Of a stretch of DNA of 64,000 nucleotides, positions 33,929 through 43,598 are shown one piece after another. Source of the DNA: Sulfitobacter sediminilitoris (GTDB lineage Bacteria > Pseudomonadota > Alphaproteobacteria > Rhodobacterales > Rhodobacteraceae). The notes beneath the pieces were generated by a model. That model did not search any database, had not been told where the DNA came from, and worked only from the letters and a program-made list of their open reading frames with translations. Within the stretch, counting starts at the first letter, position 1. Every line of letters begins with the position of its first letter. Location of the stretch: positions 1-64,000 of the forward strand of contig NZ_JAABNT010000018.1 in assembly GCF_010667575.1 (NCBI RefSeq). Direction: 5' to 3'. The position numbers and the translations under genes were made by a program.

Positions 33929-35233
33929 ATGTTTAGCAAGACTCTGAAGGCGGATCAGATGCAGCCGCAGATCATGGCCGCTGAACGCGAAGCTCAATTC
34001 TTCTCCGCATTTGCAAGACTTATAGTTGTCTCGATAGCAATCACGATCTTTCTGATTGCTGGAGGCACGCGCCTGCCTGTCGCTCCTGTGGTACTGACCT
34101 ATTTGGTCTCTTACGGGACCATTTCGGTCATCTCAGCCGTCTTTTCAATGAAGAGGTTCTTTCGTCCGTGGTTGAGCCTCATTTTCACCGCGGTTGACGG
34201 AGTTTCACTAGCCCTTTTGATCGGATTTGCGCTGACTGTGACTGGATCATCGATGTCGCTGCATGCTGCGGTACCGGGATACATATTTTTCTTTTCGATA
34301 CTGATCCTGGCAACGATGCGTTACACGGTCGGACCAACGATAGTGGCGTGCATCAGCTTCTCGGCTACGTTGTGGCTGTTTTCAGCATTCGCAACTGGAG
34401 ATGCCGAGATGAGCAAGGCAAGCGTTGCAGCATCGGTGGACCCTGCGTTCTTCTTTGGACCGGTTCAGAATGCGGCGCGATGGGGTTTTGTTGGGATCGC
34501 GACCATTTTGTCAGTCTTAGCAGTTTTTCGTCGCCGAAAGACGCTGGAGGCTGCGATCTCGTCCACCATCAAAACGGCGAACTTGTCTCGCTACTTTCCA
34601 AAACGCATTGCCAGTCTTGCAGCCGAACAAGGCATTGAAGCTCTTTCTGCCGGAAGGCAGCAAAATGCAGCTGTTGTGTTTGTTGATGTAAGAGCATTTA
34701 CCGGGATGTCGGAGACAATGTCTCCAGCCGAGCTCAGCAATTTCCTCAGCGACTTCCGTTCAATGGTTTCGAACGACGTCGACAGGCATGGTGGATTTGT
34801 CGAGAAGTTCATCGGCGATGCTGTCATGGTTGTGTTTGGTGTGCCGGACGAGACCACCGGCTGCGAAGCCAGAGCTGTCGAATTTGCGCGCGCTATCCTG
34901 CATAGCGTCGCCACTTGGAACCAAAGGCGATCCGACGGTGCCGCGTCTGCACTTGCCGTGACGGTCGGAGCTCATGCGGGTGTTGTTTTTGCAGGCGCTG
35001 TAGGGGCGCACGACCGGATGGAATTTACGGTATTGGGCGATGCAGTGAACATCGCAGCCCGTCTTCAGGAAATTGCCAAAGCTACGGACACGGGCTTAGT
35101 CGTGTCACGGGATCTCTTGGTGCGCTCTGGAGCTTTGGCGAACCGCCCTCATGAATGGAAAGAGCTAGCAGGCGGTAAGATACGTGGTCGCATAGGCGAA
35201 GTTGCCGCACTCGAATACGTTGGCTTCTCGTGA
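33929..35233 (+). CDS. Membrane-anchored class III adenylate cyclase
   Basis: A 434-residue protein. Residues 25-205 contain about six hydrophobic segments (for example LIVVSIAITIFLIAGG and GYIFFFSILILATMRY), forming an inner-membrane sensor domain. A cytoplasmic cyclase domain follows at about 240-425. VFVDVRAFTGMSE and KFIGDAVMVVFG supply the two metal-binding Asp residues. TVLGDAVNIAARLQ supplies the Asn-x3-Arg catalytic pair, with a Thr in the usual purine-contact position. It should be a homodimeric cyclase making cAMP. The start is not well supported by a ribosome binding site, and a Met ten codons downstream is an alternative. The next cyclase gene starts 66 bp after its stop on the same strand. 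Confidence 0.85.
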   Translation: MFSKTLKADQMQPQIMAAEREAQFFSAFARLIVVSIAITIFLIAGGTRLPVAPVVLTYLVSYGTISVISAVFSMKRFFRPWLSLIFTAVDGVSLALLIGFALTVTGSSMSLHAAVPGYIFFFSILILATMRYTVGPTIVACISFSATLWLFSAFATGDAEMSKASVAASVDPAFFFGPVQNAARWGFVGIATILSVLAVFRRRKTLEAAISSTIKTANLSRYFPKRIASLAAEQGIEALSAGRQQNAAVVFVDVRAFTGMSETMSPAELSNFLSDFRSMVSNDVDRHGGFVEKFIGDAVMVVFGVPDETTGCEARAVEFARAILHSVATWNQRRSDGAASALAVTVGAHAGVVFAGAVGAHDRMEFTVLGDAVNIAARLQEIAKATDTGLVVSRDLLVRSGALANRPHEWKELAGGKIRGRIGEVAALEYVGFS

Positions 35234-35299
35234 TAATAATCATATGCGTTACAGACGTTCCAAAGTAATACTACCGCATGATCCAACCGGTTGGCTTGC

Positions 35300-37147
35300 A
35301 TGACTGAAGAGAGAATTGAACGTCGACTCGCAGCAGTCTTCGCAGCCGACATTGTAGGTTATTCTGGTCTAATTGAGCGCGACGAAACAGGGACCCGCGC
35401 ACGATTGAACGCAGCATTTGACAAGATTATTGCTCCGGCGCTCGAACGTCATCGGGGGCGCCTATTCAAGACGATGGGTGATGGGTTTCTTGCCGAGTTC
35501 GCCTCAGTGGTCGATGCCGTCGATTGCGCTGGGGTGATCCAGAAAGACTTTTCGGATAAGAGCGAACTGGTCCTGCGGATAGGGATTAATTTGGGCGACG
35601 TGATCGCTGAAGGCGATGATCTGCATGGCGACGGGGTCAATGTCGCCGCGCGGATTGAGGCGTTAGCGGAACCCGGAGGCATCGCAATCTCGCGCTCGGC
35701 CAGAGATCAGATCCGAGACAAGCTGAGTGTGACGCTGCACGATCTGGGAGAGATCGAGGTGAAGAACATCTCTCGCCCGGTTCGCGTGTTTAGTGTCGGG
35801 GAACCGGGTAGTGCTCCTGCCGCTCAGACACGGACCGTGACACGACGGGTGCCACGATGGGTCCTTGTCGCCGTTTCGGTGTTTACTCTGCTATTCGGCG
35901 GCATACTGGCCTATGATCGAATGCGGCCTGCAGATGTCGAGGCTGCGTCGCTGTCGCGGATGCAGCTGGTGCTGCCTGAAGAACCATCTGTCGCGGTTCT
36001 ACCGTTCATGTCGCTATCCAGCTCGGAAGACGACGTTTTGCTCGCGCGCGCCGTGAGCGAAGATCTGACCCGTAGCCTTGCACGCGTCAGGGGCCTATTC
36101 GTGATCGCGAGCAGTTCCACCGAACGTTATCGCGGACAGACGACCAGCCCCGCGACAATTGCGGAGGAGCTTGGCGTGGCGCAAGTCGTACGTGGAACAT
36201 TGCGCCGCTTCGGTGAGCGAGTGCGCATCGATGCCGAGTTGATAGACGCCTTGTCTGGACGCATTGTGTGGAGCGACCGCATCGAGCGTGCCTCCGAAGA
36301 TGTGTTCGATCTGCAGGATGCACTTGTCACGCAGCTTGCCCGACAATTGTCAGAAGACCTAGAGCGTGTACAAGACCCGCACCGCTTTACAGAAAATCCG
36401 GAAGCCTTTTTGCTTTGGGCACGCGCTGATGAGGCAAGTTGGGTCAACACGCCGGTTTCCTACGAAAGCGCGCGCGCTTTGGCGCGACAGGCGTTGGCCG
36501 TGGATCCCGATTTCGTCAGAGCTAAGGCCCTGCTCGGCTTTGTCGAAACGCAAACCGGATACTTCCGGGTTGCAGATGATCCGCAAGCTGCTTTGGAGAG
36601 GGCACTCGAAATTGGCCGTGAGGTTGTCCGGCTGGCTCCGGATGATTGGTATTCACGTCAAGTTCTCGCGCAAACACTTTTGAACCTGCGCGATTACGAA
36701 GGTGCGCTTGTGGAGTTCAAGCGCGCGATGGAGCTGGAACCGGCCCACCCGCATCTATTGACCCGATCCGCTTTGGCATTGGTTTTTCTTGGCCGCGGTG
36801 CAGAGGCAGAAGAGTTACTGAATCTATCGGTGCGTTTGAACCCTTATCACAACTGGCTGCCAGACCAATTGCTAGGGCAGTCCATCTATCTGCAGGGTCG
36901 CTACGACGAAGCGCTAGAACATCTCGAAATCGCGCGATCCAAGAACCCAAAGTTTATCGGGAACCTCTGGTGGCGCGCTGCGACTTACGGGCAGCTTGGA
37001 CAGGATGACAAGGCGCGCCAAACGGTCTCTGCAATCCTGGCGCGCACGCCCGGCGCCAGCATCTCTACAAGCTTCATCCAGATCACTGACCCTGTCGGTC
37101 AGGAGCGCTTCCAGAAAGGTCTCCGAGCAGCAGGCCTTCCAGAGTAA
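35300..37147 (+). CDS. Class III adenylate cyclase with transmembrane helix, TolB-like domain and TPR repeats
   Basis: The protein has 615 residues. The cyclase domain at about 8-165 has AVFAADIVGYSGLIERDE, LFKTMGDGFLAEFAS and LHGDGVNVAARIE, with metal Asp residues, an Asp at the adenine-contact position and the Asn/Arg pair. One membrane helix lies near 187-207 (WVLVAVSVFTLLFGGILAY). A FlgO/TolB-like domain follows (VAVLPFMSLSSSEDDVLLA, GVAQVVRGTLRRFGERVRI), and then TPR repeats to the end (for example AAFEL-type helices around EGALVEFKRAMELEPAHP). This is a common rhizobial and Rhodobacterales architecture for sensing and cAMP synthesis. The ATG at 35300 replaces an upstream TTG. Confidence 0.88.
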   Translation: MTEERIERRLAAVFAADIVGYSGLIERDETGTRARLNAAFDKIIAPALERHRGRLFKTMGDGFLAEFASVVDAVDCAGVIQKDFSDKSELVLRIGINLGDVIAEGDDLHGDGVNVAARIEALAEPGGIAISRSARDQIRDKLSVTLHDLGEIEVKNISRPVRVFSVGEPGSAPAAQTRTVTRRVPRWVLVAVSVFTLLFGGILAYDRMRPADVEAASLSRMQLVLPEEPSVAVLPFMSLSSSEDDVLLARAVSEDLTRSLARVRGLFVIASSSTERYRGQTTSPATIAEELGVAQVVRGTLRRFGERVRIDAELIDALSGRIVWSDRIERASEDVFDLQDALVTQLARQLSEDLERVQDPHRFTENPEAFLLWARADEASWVNTPVSYESARALARQALAVDPDFVRAKALLGFVETQTGYFRVADDPQAALERALEIGREVVRLAPDDWYSRQVLAQTLLNLRDYEGALVEFKRAMELEPAHPHLLTRSALALVFLGRGAEAEELLNLSVRLNPYHNWLPDQLLGQSIYLQGRYDEALEHLEIARSKNPKFIGNLWWRAATYGQLGQDDKARQTVSAILARTPGASISTSFIQITDPVGQERFQKGLRAAGLPE

Positions 37148-37624
37148 CACTATGTTGGTCCAATCTGAAGCGCGTTTGAAAGACGCTTCAACTTGGCGGG
37201 TCTGCGCAGTATCTGTGTTCGGTAGCGTATCCGCCCCCCAGTTGCAGCTACGCCTGCATTGCTGCGCCATGTACGAAGGTCCGGTTCGGGGAGGAAAGTT
37301 GATCAGTTTGCCAGGTCTACGAATGTCGGGAATGGGCCGTTCGCCCCAGTTCGAGCGGGAACGCCGAAGTTCAGCAAAGTCCGCATCTGAGACATCGATC
37401 GTCTCCGCAGCGAATGGCCGAAGTTATTAAGAGCGGTTGTTGTGCGCAAAAGCGGACTTTGCCGCGCCGCGAGTTAGGCATGAATGACTGCTGACAGCGG
37501 CTTTGAGGTCATCCGATAGAAAGACTCGGATGTTTCAGCAGAGCCCTGAGCGGAAGCTTTTGAGCGCTAATCTGACGGGGAAAGCTTGCCAAAGAAGGTT
37601 CCTGAATACGGCATTATCTTTGCG
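37148..37624. other. Gene-free stretch with intergenic repeat copy A
   Basis: No supported gene. A small hairpin at 37166-37190 (TGAAGCG/CGCTTCA) lies 18 bp after the cyclase stop but has no T-run. Copy A of the palindrome-ended intergenic repeat is at 37374-37464. Confidence 0.4.
37374..37464 (+). repeat. Palindrome-ended intergenic repeat, copy A
   Basis: The ends are exact 11-bp inverted repeats, GCAAAGTCCGC (37374-37384) and GCGGACTTTGC (37452-37462). The core contains CTGAGACATCG and CCGCAGCGAATGGCCGAA, shared with copies B and C. Confidence 0.65.
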
Positions 37625-39025
37625 CTAAGACTGTTGGAGGGTATGAGCCCGAATGAACGGCAACGCATGTTCGAAGAACTGATCAAAATCCGGCATTCCT
37701 TCAGTCAACATGTGATTGTTCCCTGGCAGCTCGATGAACTCAGCCCCTGGAATTGTGCGAGCGATCAGTCGGCCTTCCTCAACAGGTGCACGGCGATCTC
37801 CACGCGCATGCAAGACCAAGGTTGGAACCCTGAGCCCCTCTGCTTGATCTTTGAAATCGAAATTGGACAGCATATCAAATAGGCGAAGTGCATCCCCCGT
37901 GTCAGTGGCAACACGCTGAAGCTCGTCGAACATCGATAAGGTTCCTGCGTCGCAGTCTGGGGCAAAGCCAGAGGTGAAGAAGTGCCTGTATATTGGATTT
38001 GGCGATCCCCAGCCGTCTTCAATCATCTGACGGCTTAGATTGTAGAACTTCTCCTGCTCAGGGCATTTTCTGGCCAGTGATCCCCGCAGATAGCCTCCAA
38101 GAAAGACGATGCACGTAACTTTCTCCGGATAGCGCGCTGCATAATCGACGGCAAAACCAGCGCCTTGGCTTGCAGCAAAGAGTGCGAAACGGTCCAAGCC
38201 TGCTGCCGCCACCACTGCCTCCATGTCTTGCCGTATGGCCGCTATGGAGATGTTTGTGATATGACGGTCCGACAAACCGTTCCCGCGTTGATCGAACCGA
38301 TGATAGGCAGTCGCCTTCGCAAAACGGTTAATGAATGGACCAAACAGAGGGTTGTTCCACTCATATTCCAAATGGCTCATCCAATGAGGTGCTCTGAGTA
38401 CTGGGGCTCCTTCTCCTACCCTAGCCCAGGCAATCTGCGTTCCGTCTTCCGAACTACAAAACCGGACCTTCTGTCCCTGCGACAACACCGGACTTTCGAG
38501 TTGTTTTGGTTGGTTCATTGCCCACTGCCAGACCCGGATCGGTCTCGAGATGTTCTTGATCCTCTGACTACCTAGGTCGCGGAATGTTTCATTAAGTCCA
38601 TCGGAAATGGTTTGATGAACAATATCCGAAATACATACTCCGCCAGGTTCGGCTAGGCTTTCGAGACGGGCTGCCACATTTACACCGTCACCGAACATGT
38701 CGTCGCCATCAAATATTACATCACCAATATTGATGCCGACGCGATATTGGATGCGGTTGTCTGCATCATGGCTTTCTTCGCGGCCAGCCATGCCAATCTG
38801 GATGTCAATTGCACAGCGGGCAGCATCCCGCGCTGACGCGAACTCAGCAATCATGCCATCACCGGTTGTCTTTACGATCCTGCCACGATTTCTTTCAATT
38901 TCTGGGTCGATCAACTCGCGCCGGTGCTGTTTCTGCCGATTCAGAGTGTTGATCTCATCACGCTCGATCAGGCGAGAGTAGCCGACCATATCAGCGACTA
39001 AGACCGCTGCCAGCCTGCGTTCCAT
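37625..39025 (-). CDS. Class III adenylate cyclase fused to an alpha/beta hydrolase
   Basis: A 466-residue protein. The cyclase domain is at residues 1-165 (RRLAAVLVADMVGYSRLIERDE, VKTTGDGMIAEFAS, MFGDGVNVAARLE), with both metal Asp residues, the adenine-contact Asp and the Asn/Arg pair present. An alpha/beta hydrolase domain follows at about 190-460: VLRAPHWMSHLEYEW, the nucleophile elbow FAASQGAGFAVDYAA (A-x-S-x-G) and LPGNNHMLTEG with the likely catalytic His. The fusion is a known family, but the hydrolase substrate is unknown. The start at 39025 has a TGGAGGTC ribosome binding site. An in-frame upstream extension runs through the intergenic repeat and is not coding. Repeat copies A and B flank the gene. 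Confidence 0.88.
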   Translation of the reverse strand: MERRLAAVLVADMVGYSRLIERDEINTLNRQKQHRRELIDPEIERNRGRIVKTTGDGMIAEFASARDAARCAIDIQIGMAGREESHDADNRIQYRVGINIGDVIFDGDDMFGDGVNVAARLESLAEPGGVCISDIVHQTISDGLNETFRDLGSQRIKNISRPIRVWQWAMNQPKQLESPVLSQGQKVRFCSSEDGTQIAWARVGEGAPVLRAPHWMSHLEYEWNNPLFGPFINRFAKATAYHRFDQRGNGLSDRHITNISIAAIRQDMEAVVAAAGLDRFALFAASQGAGFAVDYAARYPEKVTCIVFLGGYLRGSLARKCPEQEKFYNLSRQMIEDGWGSPNPIYRHFFTSGFAPDCDAGTLSMFDELQRVATDTGDALRLFDMLSNFDFKDQAEGLRVPTLVLHARGDRRAPVEEGRLIARTIPGAEFIELPGNNHMLTEGMPDFDQFFEHALPFIRAHTLQQS

Positions 39026-39666
39026 CTTTGACCTCCAAGTCTCAGCTTCGCATCGCAAGCTTAGCAGACTGTGGTCTTTTTCGTCAGAAAAGAAACTCGA
39101 CAGCAGGACAGTTGCTACCAATCCGCCTCGGAATTGAATACATTCAAGACCTTTAAAGTCAGGTTTGTCCGCTTCTGAGACATCGGACGCAGTCATAACG
39201 AGTGGCCGGTGTTGGCAAAGGCGGTCGTTGCGGTGCGAAAGCGGACGTTGCTGCGGCATGGGTTAGGCATCAGTAGCCGCTGACGGCAACTTACCAGTCA
39301 TCTGATGAAAAGAGTCAGATGACCCAAGCGATGAAGGTTTTTCGATGCGGGCCATTGTGCGCGTTATCGGCTGGGGGTGACTGTGGCCCGCGTTGACAAA
39401 CCTCTCAGGGAGGAAGCCGCGGGGTCTGGGTGCGGCCTATGGGGAAAGAGCGCGGTCGTCTGAGATTGTGGTCGGCACTGATGCGTTGGCGCGGGTATTG
39501 TGGGCGGCCGATTCCAGGTTTTGCCCGAGGCTTTGGTCAGCCTTCAACCCGGAAACGAGCCGTTTTGCGCCGTCCTTGCGACTTTCCGGACCGCTACAGA
39601 CAGGCGGGCTCGGCCGGTGTTGCTGAAGCAACCGGTCTGCGGTGGATGGGATGAACGGGCAGTCGG
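39026..39666. other. Gene-free stretch with intergenic repeat copy B and the end of the IS91-type element
   Basis: No supported gene. Repeat copy B occupies 39165-39256. Its right flank (a TTAGGCAT word followed by a CATCTGATG/CAGATGA hairpin near 39300) resembles the right flank of copy A. The rest, from about 39370, is probably terminal sequence of the IS91-type element, whose exact end I could not define. Confidence 0.4.
39165..39256 (+). repeat. Palindrome-ended intergenic repeat, copy B
   Basis: TGTCCGCTTCTGAGACATCG at the left and GCGAAAGCGGACGTTGC at the right match the ends of copies A and C. The core is more diverged, but GTGGCCGG and the spacing are kept. Confidence 0.55.
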
Positions 39667-40860
39667 TCATGCGGCCTGTTTCCTCGGTGGAGCGCGGGAT
39701 CGTGGGGTCTCGCCGCGCCGGAATGTCTCAATGATGCGCATGGGGTCACCGCATTCCGGGCAGGGTTCACGCAGGGTAAGCGGGACGATCTCAGCAGCGG
39801 ATGCGTCGTCCTGCACGCCCGCTTCCGCGCCGAGCAATGTGCGGATCTTTACGATGTTGGTTTTGCGGGCGGCGCTGGCGAGCTGGCCGTAGTGGCGGAT
39901 GCGGTGGAAGCCGTCGGGGAGAACATGGATCAGGAAACGACGGATGAACTCATGTGTGGCCAGTCGCATGACCTTCATCCGGTCGCCCCGCTTGATGCGG
40001 TAATCCTTCCAGCGGAACGCCACGCTGTCGGCATCGGCACTGACCAGGCGGTGGTTCGAGATGGCGACGCGGTGAGTGTAGCGGCTGAGATAGGCCAGCA
40101 CGGCCTCGGGGCCGCCAAAGGGTGGTTTGGCATAGACCACCCATTCGGCTTTGCGCAGCGGAGCGAGATAGCTGGCAAAGGCCTCGGCATCCTCCAGGCT
40201 GTTCAGATCGCCGAAGAAGGCAAGCTGCCCGGTGTGATGCAGCGCCATCAGCCCATTGATGAACAGGCGCCGGAACAACCTGGATAGGACGCGCACCGGC
40301 AGAAAGAAACCGGGGCGGCAGGCGATCCACCTTGTGCCGTCCGGCGAGAGCCCGCCGCCCGGCATGATCATATGCACATGCGGGTGATGCGTCATTGCCG
40401 AGCCCCAGGTGTGGAGCACGTTGGTCATGCCGACGCGTGCACCGAGGCGCTTGGGATCGGCGGCGATGGTCGTCACCGTCTCGGCTGATGCCTTGAACAA
40501 GAGGCCGTACATTGCTCGCTTGTTCCAGTAGGCGATGCGGGCGATCTCGGCTGGCAGCGTGAAGACGAGGTGGAAGTACTCCACGGGCAGCAGATCCTCA
40601 GACCTTGCCGCCATCCAATCCCTTGCTGCCGGTCCCTGACACCTTGGGCAGTGCCGGTTTTTGCAGCTGTTATACGCGATGTGCTGGTGATTGCATTTGG
40701 TGCAGGCCGCCACATGACCACCGAGCGCCTCGGTCCGGCAGGCTTCTATGGCCGACATGACCTTGAGCTGCGAAAGGCTCAGATGCCCTGCATTGGCCCG
40801 GCGATATCCAGGGCCGTGGCTTCGAAAGATGTCGGCAACCTCCAGCGTGTGCCTTGGCAC
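39667..40860 (-). CDS. IS91-family transposase (Y2/HUH rolling-circle type)
   Basis: A 397-residue protein. The N-terminus holds a zinc-binding cluster (CTKCNHQHIAYNSCKNRHCPRCQ). The HUH motif is HPHVHMIMPGGG near residue 160. The Tyr-bearing region is AYLSRYTHRVAISNHRLV near 255. A C-terminal CPECGDP follows. This is a complete IS91-type transposase, which moves by single-strand rolling-circle transfer and creates no target duplication. A tyrosine integrase gene lies 13 bp upstream on the same strand, as in several IS91-like elements of alphaproteobacteria. Confidence 0.9.
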   Translation of the reverse strand: MPRHTLEVADIFRSHGPGYRRANAGHLSLSQLKVMSAIEACRTEALGGHVAACTKCNHQHIAYNSCKNRHCPRCQGPAARDWMAARSEDLLPVEYFHLVFTLPAEIARIAYWNKRAMYGLLFKASAETVTTIAADPKRLGARVGMTNVLHTWGSAMTHHPHVHMIMPGGGLSPDGTRWIACRPGFFLPVRVLSRLFRRLFINGLMALHHTGQLAFFGDLNSLEDAEAFASYLAPLRKAEWVVYAKPPFGGPEAVLAYLSRYTHRVAISNHRLVSADADSVAFRWKDYRIKRGDRMKVMRLATHEFIRRFLIHVLPDGFHRIRHYGQLASAARKTNIVKIRTLLGAEAGVQDDASAAEIVPLTLREPCPECGDPMRIIETFRRGETPRSRAPPRKQAA

Positions 40861-40873
40861 GCCGCCGCACCTG

Positions 40874-41734
40874 TCAGGTCACGTCCTGCATATGCTCATA
40901 CGGGCTGGCGACATTGCGCAGCGTCTTGGTGGCCACATGGGTGTATCGCGCCGTCGTGGTCAGCTTGGCATGGCCCAAGAGCACTTGGATCACCCGTACA
41001 TCCGTGTCGGCCTCCAACAGATGCGTGGCAAAGCTGTGCCTGAGCGAATGCAGCGTCGCAGGCTTCTTGATCCCGGCCATCGCCTTTGCCGAGTTGAAGG
41101 CGCGGTTCAGAGACCGGGGCGACAGAGGTTCAACCCGGCTTTGGCCCGGAAACAACTACCCTTGCGGACGTGCCTCGCGCCAATAGTCGCGCAGCAGCGC
41201 CAACAGAGACGGCGACAGCATCACATCACGATCCTTGCCGCCCTTGCCGCGCTCGACATGGATCAGCATCCGGTCGCTGTCGATATCCCGCACCTTCAGA
41301 TTGGTGACCTCAGAGGCCCGGAGCCCCGCGCCATACCCGATGCCCAAGGCCGCGCGGTATTTGAGACCCGGCCCCGGTGCCGAAGCCAGCACCGCCGACA
41401 CCTCCTCGAAGCTCAGCACAATCGGCAGCTTCCGCGGCTCTGTGCGGAACTGCATGTACTTCTTCATATCCTCCCGATCGCAGGTCATGCCAAAAAAGAA
41501 CCGCAGCGCCGTGATCCGGGAATTGTAGACCGAAGGCGTGACCTCAGTATCGGTCATGTGAAGCTGATATGCGCGCAACTCATCGGGCGTCGCCGTGTCC
41601 GGCGAACGTCCAAGAAACGCAGTGAAGTCCTTGAGTGCCCGGATATGCGCCTTCTGCGATGTCTCGGCCAACCCCCGAATGCGCATGTCCTCGATCATCC
41701 GCGCGCGCAGCGGGCTCATCTTCTCATGTGTCAT
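40874..41734 (-). pseudogene. Tyrosine recombinase/integrase interrupted by an in-frame amber codon
   Basis: Read through, the frame gives about 286 residues. The N-terminal core-binding part begins MTHEKMSPLRARMIEDMRIR. The first catalytic Arg is in GAGLRASEVTNL, and the later catalytic residues are in [13 protein letters not shown] and [16 protein letters not shown] (His, Arg, His and the Tyr nucleophile). A TAG at 41156-41158 interrupts the frame after REARPQG; the frame resumes at once with LFPGQSR, where related integrases have a Trp. A single TGG-to-TAG change explains this. The catalytic Tyr lies after the stop, so the truncated product is inactive unless the amber is suppressed. Confidence 0.8.
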
Positions 41735-42071
41735 GGAAACCTCCTGTCCGATTGAGAAACCCCAATCGTCAGGCAGGTCCGTTATATCGCAAAGTTGGCG
41801 CCACGCTGGAATGGATCACGACGGCGGCAACACGCGCCAATGCCGCGAGAGCGGCTTAGTCCACGAGCCCATTTCCGACGGCTATCCTATGCGCGGCATC
41901 GGTCAACGAGGGCAGAAAGCGGAACTTAGTGGTAAATGCGAGCCTGAAGGCTTCGAAGCGGACGCCATATGCTCCAAAGTGAAGCACCTGAAAAGAAAAT
42001 CACGCATATCTCGCTTTGAGCACCGCACGCCTCTAGGCTAGCTGGAATGGCTCGACAATCATTGAACCAAC
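41735..42071. other. Gene-free stretch between the integrase and the sulfatase gene
   Basis: No supported gene. It must contain the outer end of the IS91-type element. I see no clear terminal structure apart from a short AATTGG/CCAATC-type near-palindrome close to 41755. The left part precedes the integrase start with an AGGAGG ribosome binding site. Confidence 0.35.
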
Positions 42072-43598
42072 TTATGCTGTTCCGACGGGCGTGCCATCGG
42101 GCCGGGTATCGTTGGGACGCGTGGAAATATAACCTTCAAGAGCTCTGCGAATGTCCGCCGCTTCGGGCGCGTCGAAAAGGTTCACCTGCTCATCAGGGTC
42201 GGCGACAAGATCATAGAGCTCACCCGCGCCAGAGTTTAGATCGACGGTCAGTTTATGCGTGCGGGTGCGCACGGTGCGAAGTTCAAGCGCAACACCGACC
42301 CGCCCGGGTAGCAAACCCCATTCATTCAGCGCGAAATCGCGGGTGGCGATGTCCGTCTCTAGAAGGGGGCGCAGGCTTGATCCATGTTGGGTCTGCAAGG
42401 GTGTGGCCGAACCATAGTCATAGAATGTCGGTCCCAGGTCCAGCGTCGAGACCGGTTGATCGACTGCGACGCCCGCTTGTATGCCGGGGCCGCGCACGAT
42501 CATAGGCACGCGCAGAAGGCCTTCATAGTGCATAGGGCCCTTCAGGATCAGACCATGATCGCCGAGCCAGTCACCGTGGTCCGAGATATAGATCACGATG
42601 GTATTCTCAGCCAGCCCGGCCTCCTGCAGGGCGATCATCAGACGTCCAACTTGGTGGTCGATAAAGGCGATCTGGCCATAGGTGTTGGCGATGATCTCGC
42701 GCAGCTGGTCATCTGTCTGCGGCTGGATGCGCGAATAGGCCTTCCGGATATCGGCAAACTTCGGATCGGCGGGCTCACCTTCCATCGCGGCCTCATGCCA
42801 CCAGGGCTTGCCTGCGTAGCTGCGGGTGCGGTTCTTCGGCAGGTCCACGTCCTCAGGCTTGTGCAGCCAAGACCAGGGTTCAGGGCAGTCAAAGGGGTGA
42901 TGCGGATCGGGAAAGCTGACCCAGGTGCAGAAGGGCTTATCCGGGTCGCGCCCGTGTTTCAGCCATTCGATCGTGCGGTCGGCGGTCCAGGGCGTGTTGT
43001 GCCAGGCCACGGGCAGGCGCGAGTGCCAGACCTGTGCGGCATTCTTGGTGTCGCCAGCGTTCTCCCACATCAGCTTGGTCTTTTCGTCGCCACGGCCGTC
43101 CATGTGATAGAAGCGCTCGTAGTGTTGGCCTGCGGGCGGCTTTTCCGGTGCCCACCAGTTGTGTCCTACCAGCATCAGCTCGAGATGCTGGAACCCCATG
43201 TAGGGCCCGTTCCAATCCGCACCGTATTGCGCGGAGGACCGCAGGCATTCCGGTGTGCCCGTAGGCTCGTAGGTGTGATAGGTCGAAAAGTGCGCCTTGC
43301 CGAAAAAGCTTGTCTGGTAGCCCGCCGCCGCCATAGCCCCCGCCCAGCCCTTCTCGCCCACCTCCGGATCAAGGTCGATGCCATTGTCGTGCACACCATG
43401 GGTGCGGCACAGCTGTCCCGTCAGGATGGAAGCCCGCGCGGGCTGGCACACGACCGAAGGGGTGATGCAGGAGGTGAAATGCGTGGCCTCCGCCGCCAAC
43501 TGATCCAGGTGCGGCGTCTTGATGTTGCGTCCCATGAACCCGAAACAATCTGCGCGTTGTTGGTCTGCCGACACTAGAAGAATGTTGGGGCGTGTCAT
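42072..43598 (-). CDS. Type I sulfatase (formylglycine-dependent)
   Basis: A 508-residue protein. The sulfatase maturation motif C-x-P-x-R is in VVCQPARASILTGQL near residue 50, where the Cys becomes formylglycine. The metal-binding start is LLVSADQQRADCFG and the second metal site is YISDHGDWLGDHGL near residue 335. No signal peptide is present, so it is cytoplasmic and would hydrolyse an imported sulfate ester. It resembles choline- or aryl-sulfatases. The start overlaps the stop of tctA (ATGA), making it the last gene of the tctCBA operon. Confidence 0.9.
   Translation of the reverse strand: MTRPNILLVSADQQRADCFGFMGRNIKTPHLDQLAAEATHFTSCITPSVVCQPARASILTGQLCRTHGVHDNGIDLDPEVGEKGWAGAMAAAGYQTSFFGKAHFSTYHTYEPTGTPECLRSSAQYGADWNGPYMGFQHLELMLVGHNWWAPEKPPAGQHYERFYHMDGRGDEKTKLMWENAGDTKNAAQVWHSRLPVAWHNTPWTADRTIEWLKHGRDPDKPFCTWVSFPDPHHPFDCPEPWSWLHKPEDVDLPKNRTRSYAGKPWWHEAAMEGEPADPKFADIRKAYSRIQPQTDDQLREIIANTYGQIAFIDHQVGRLMIALQEAGLAENTIVIYISDHGDWLGDHGLILKGPMHYEGLLRVPMIVRGPGIQAGVAVDQPVSTLDLGPTFYDYGSATPLQTQHGSSLRPLLETDIATRDFALNEWGLLPGRVGVALELRTVRTRTHKLTVDLNSGAGELYDLVADPDEQVNLFDAPEAADIRRALEGYISTRPNDTRPDGTPVGTA

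Noticed and set aside
37586..37882. Plus-strand open frame crossing the 3' end of the cyclase-hydrolase gene
   Set aside because: It is antisense to the well-supported cyclase-hydrolase C-terminus and has no recognisable family.
39026..39259. N-terminal extension of the cyclase-hydrolase to 39259
   Set aside because: The extension runs through intergenic repeat copy B and lacks a ribosome binding site, whereas the ATG at 39025 has a good one and matches the family start.
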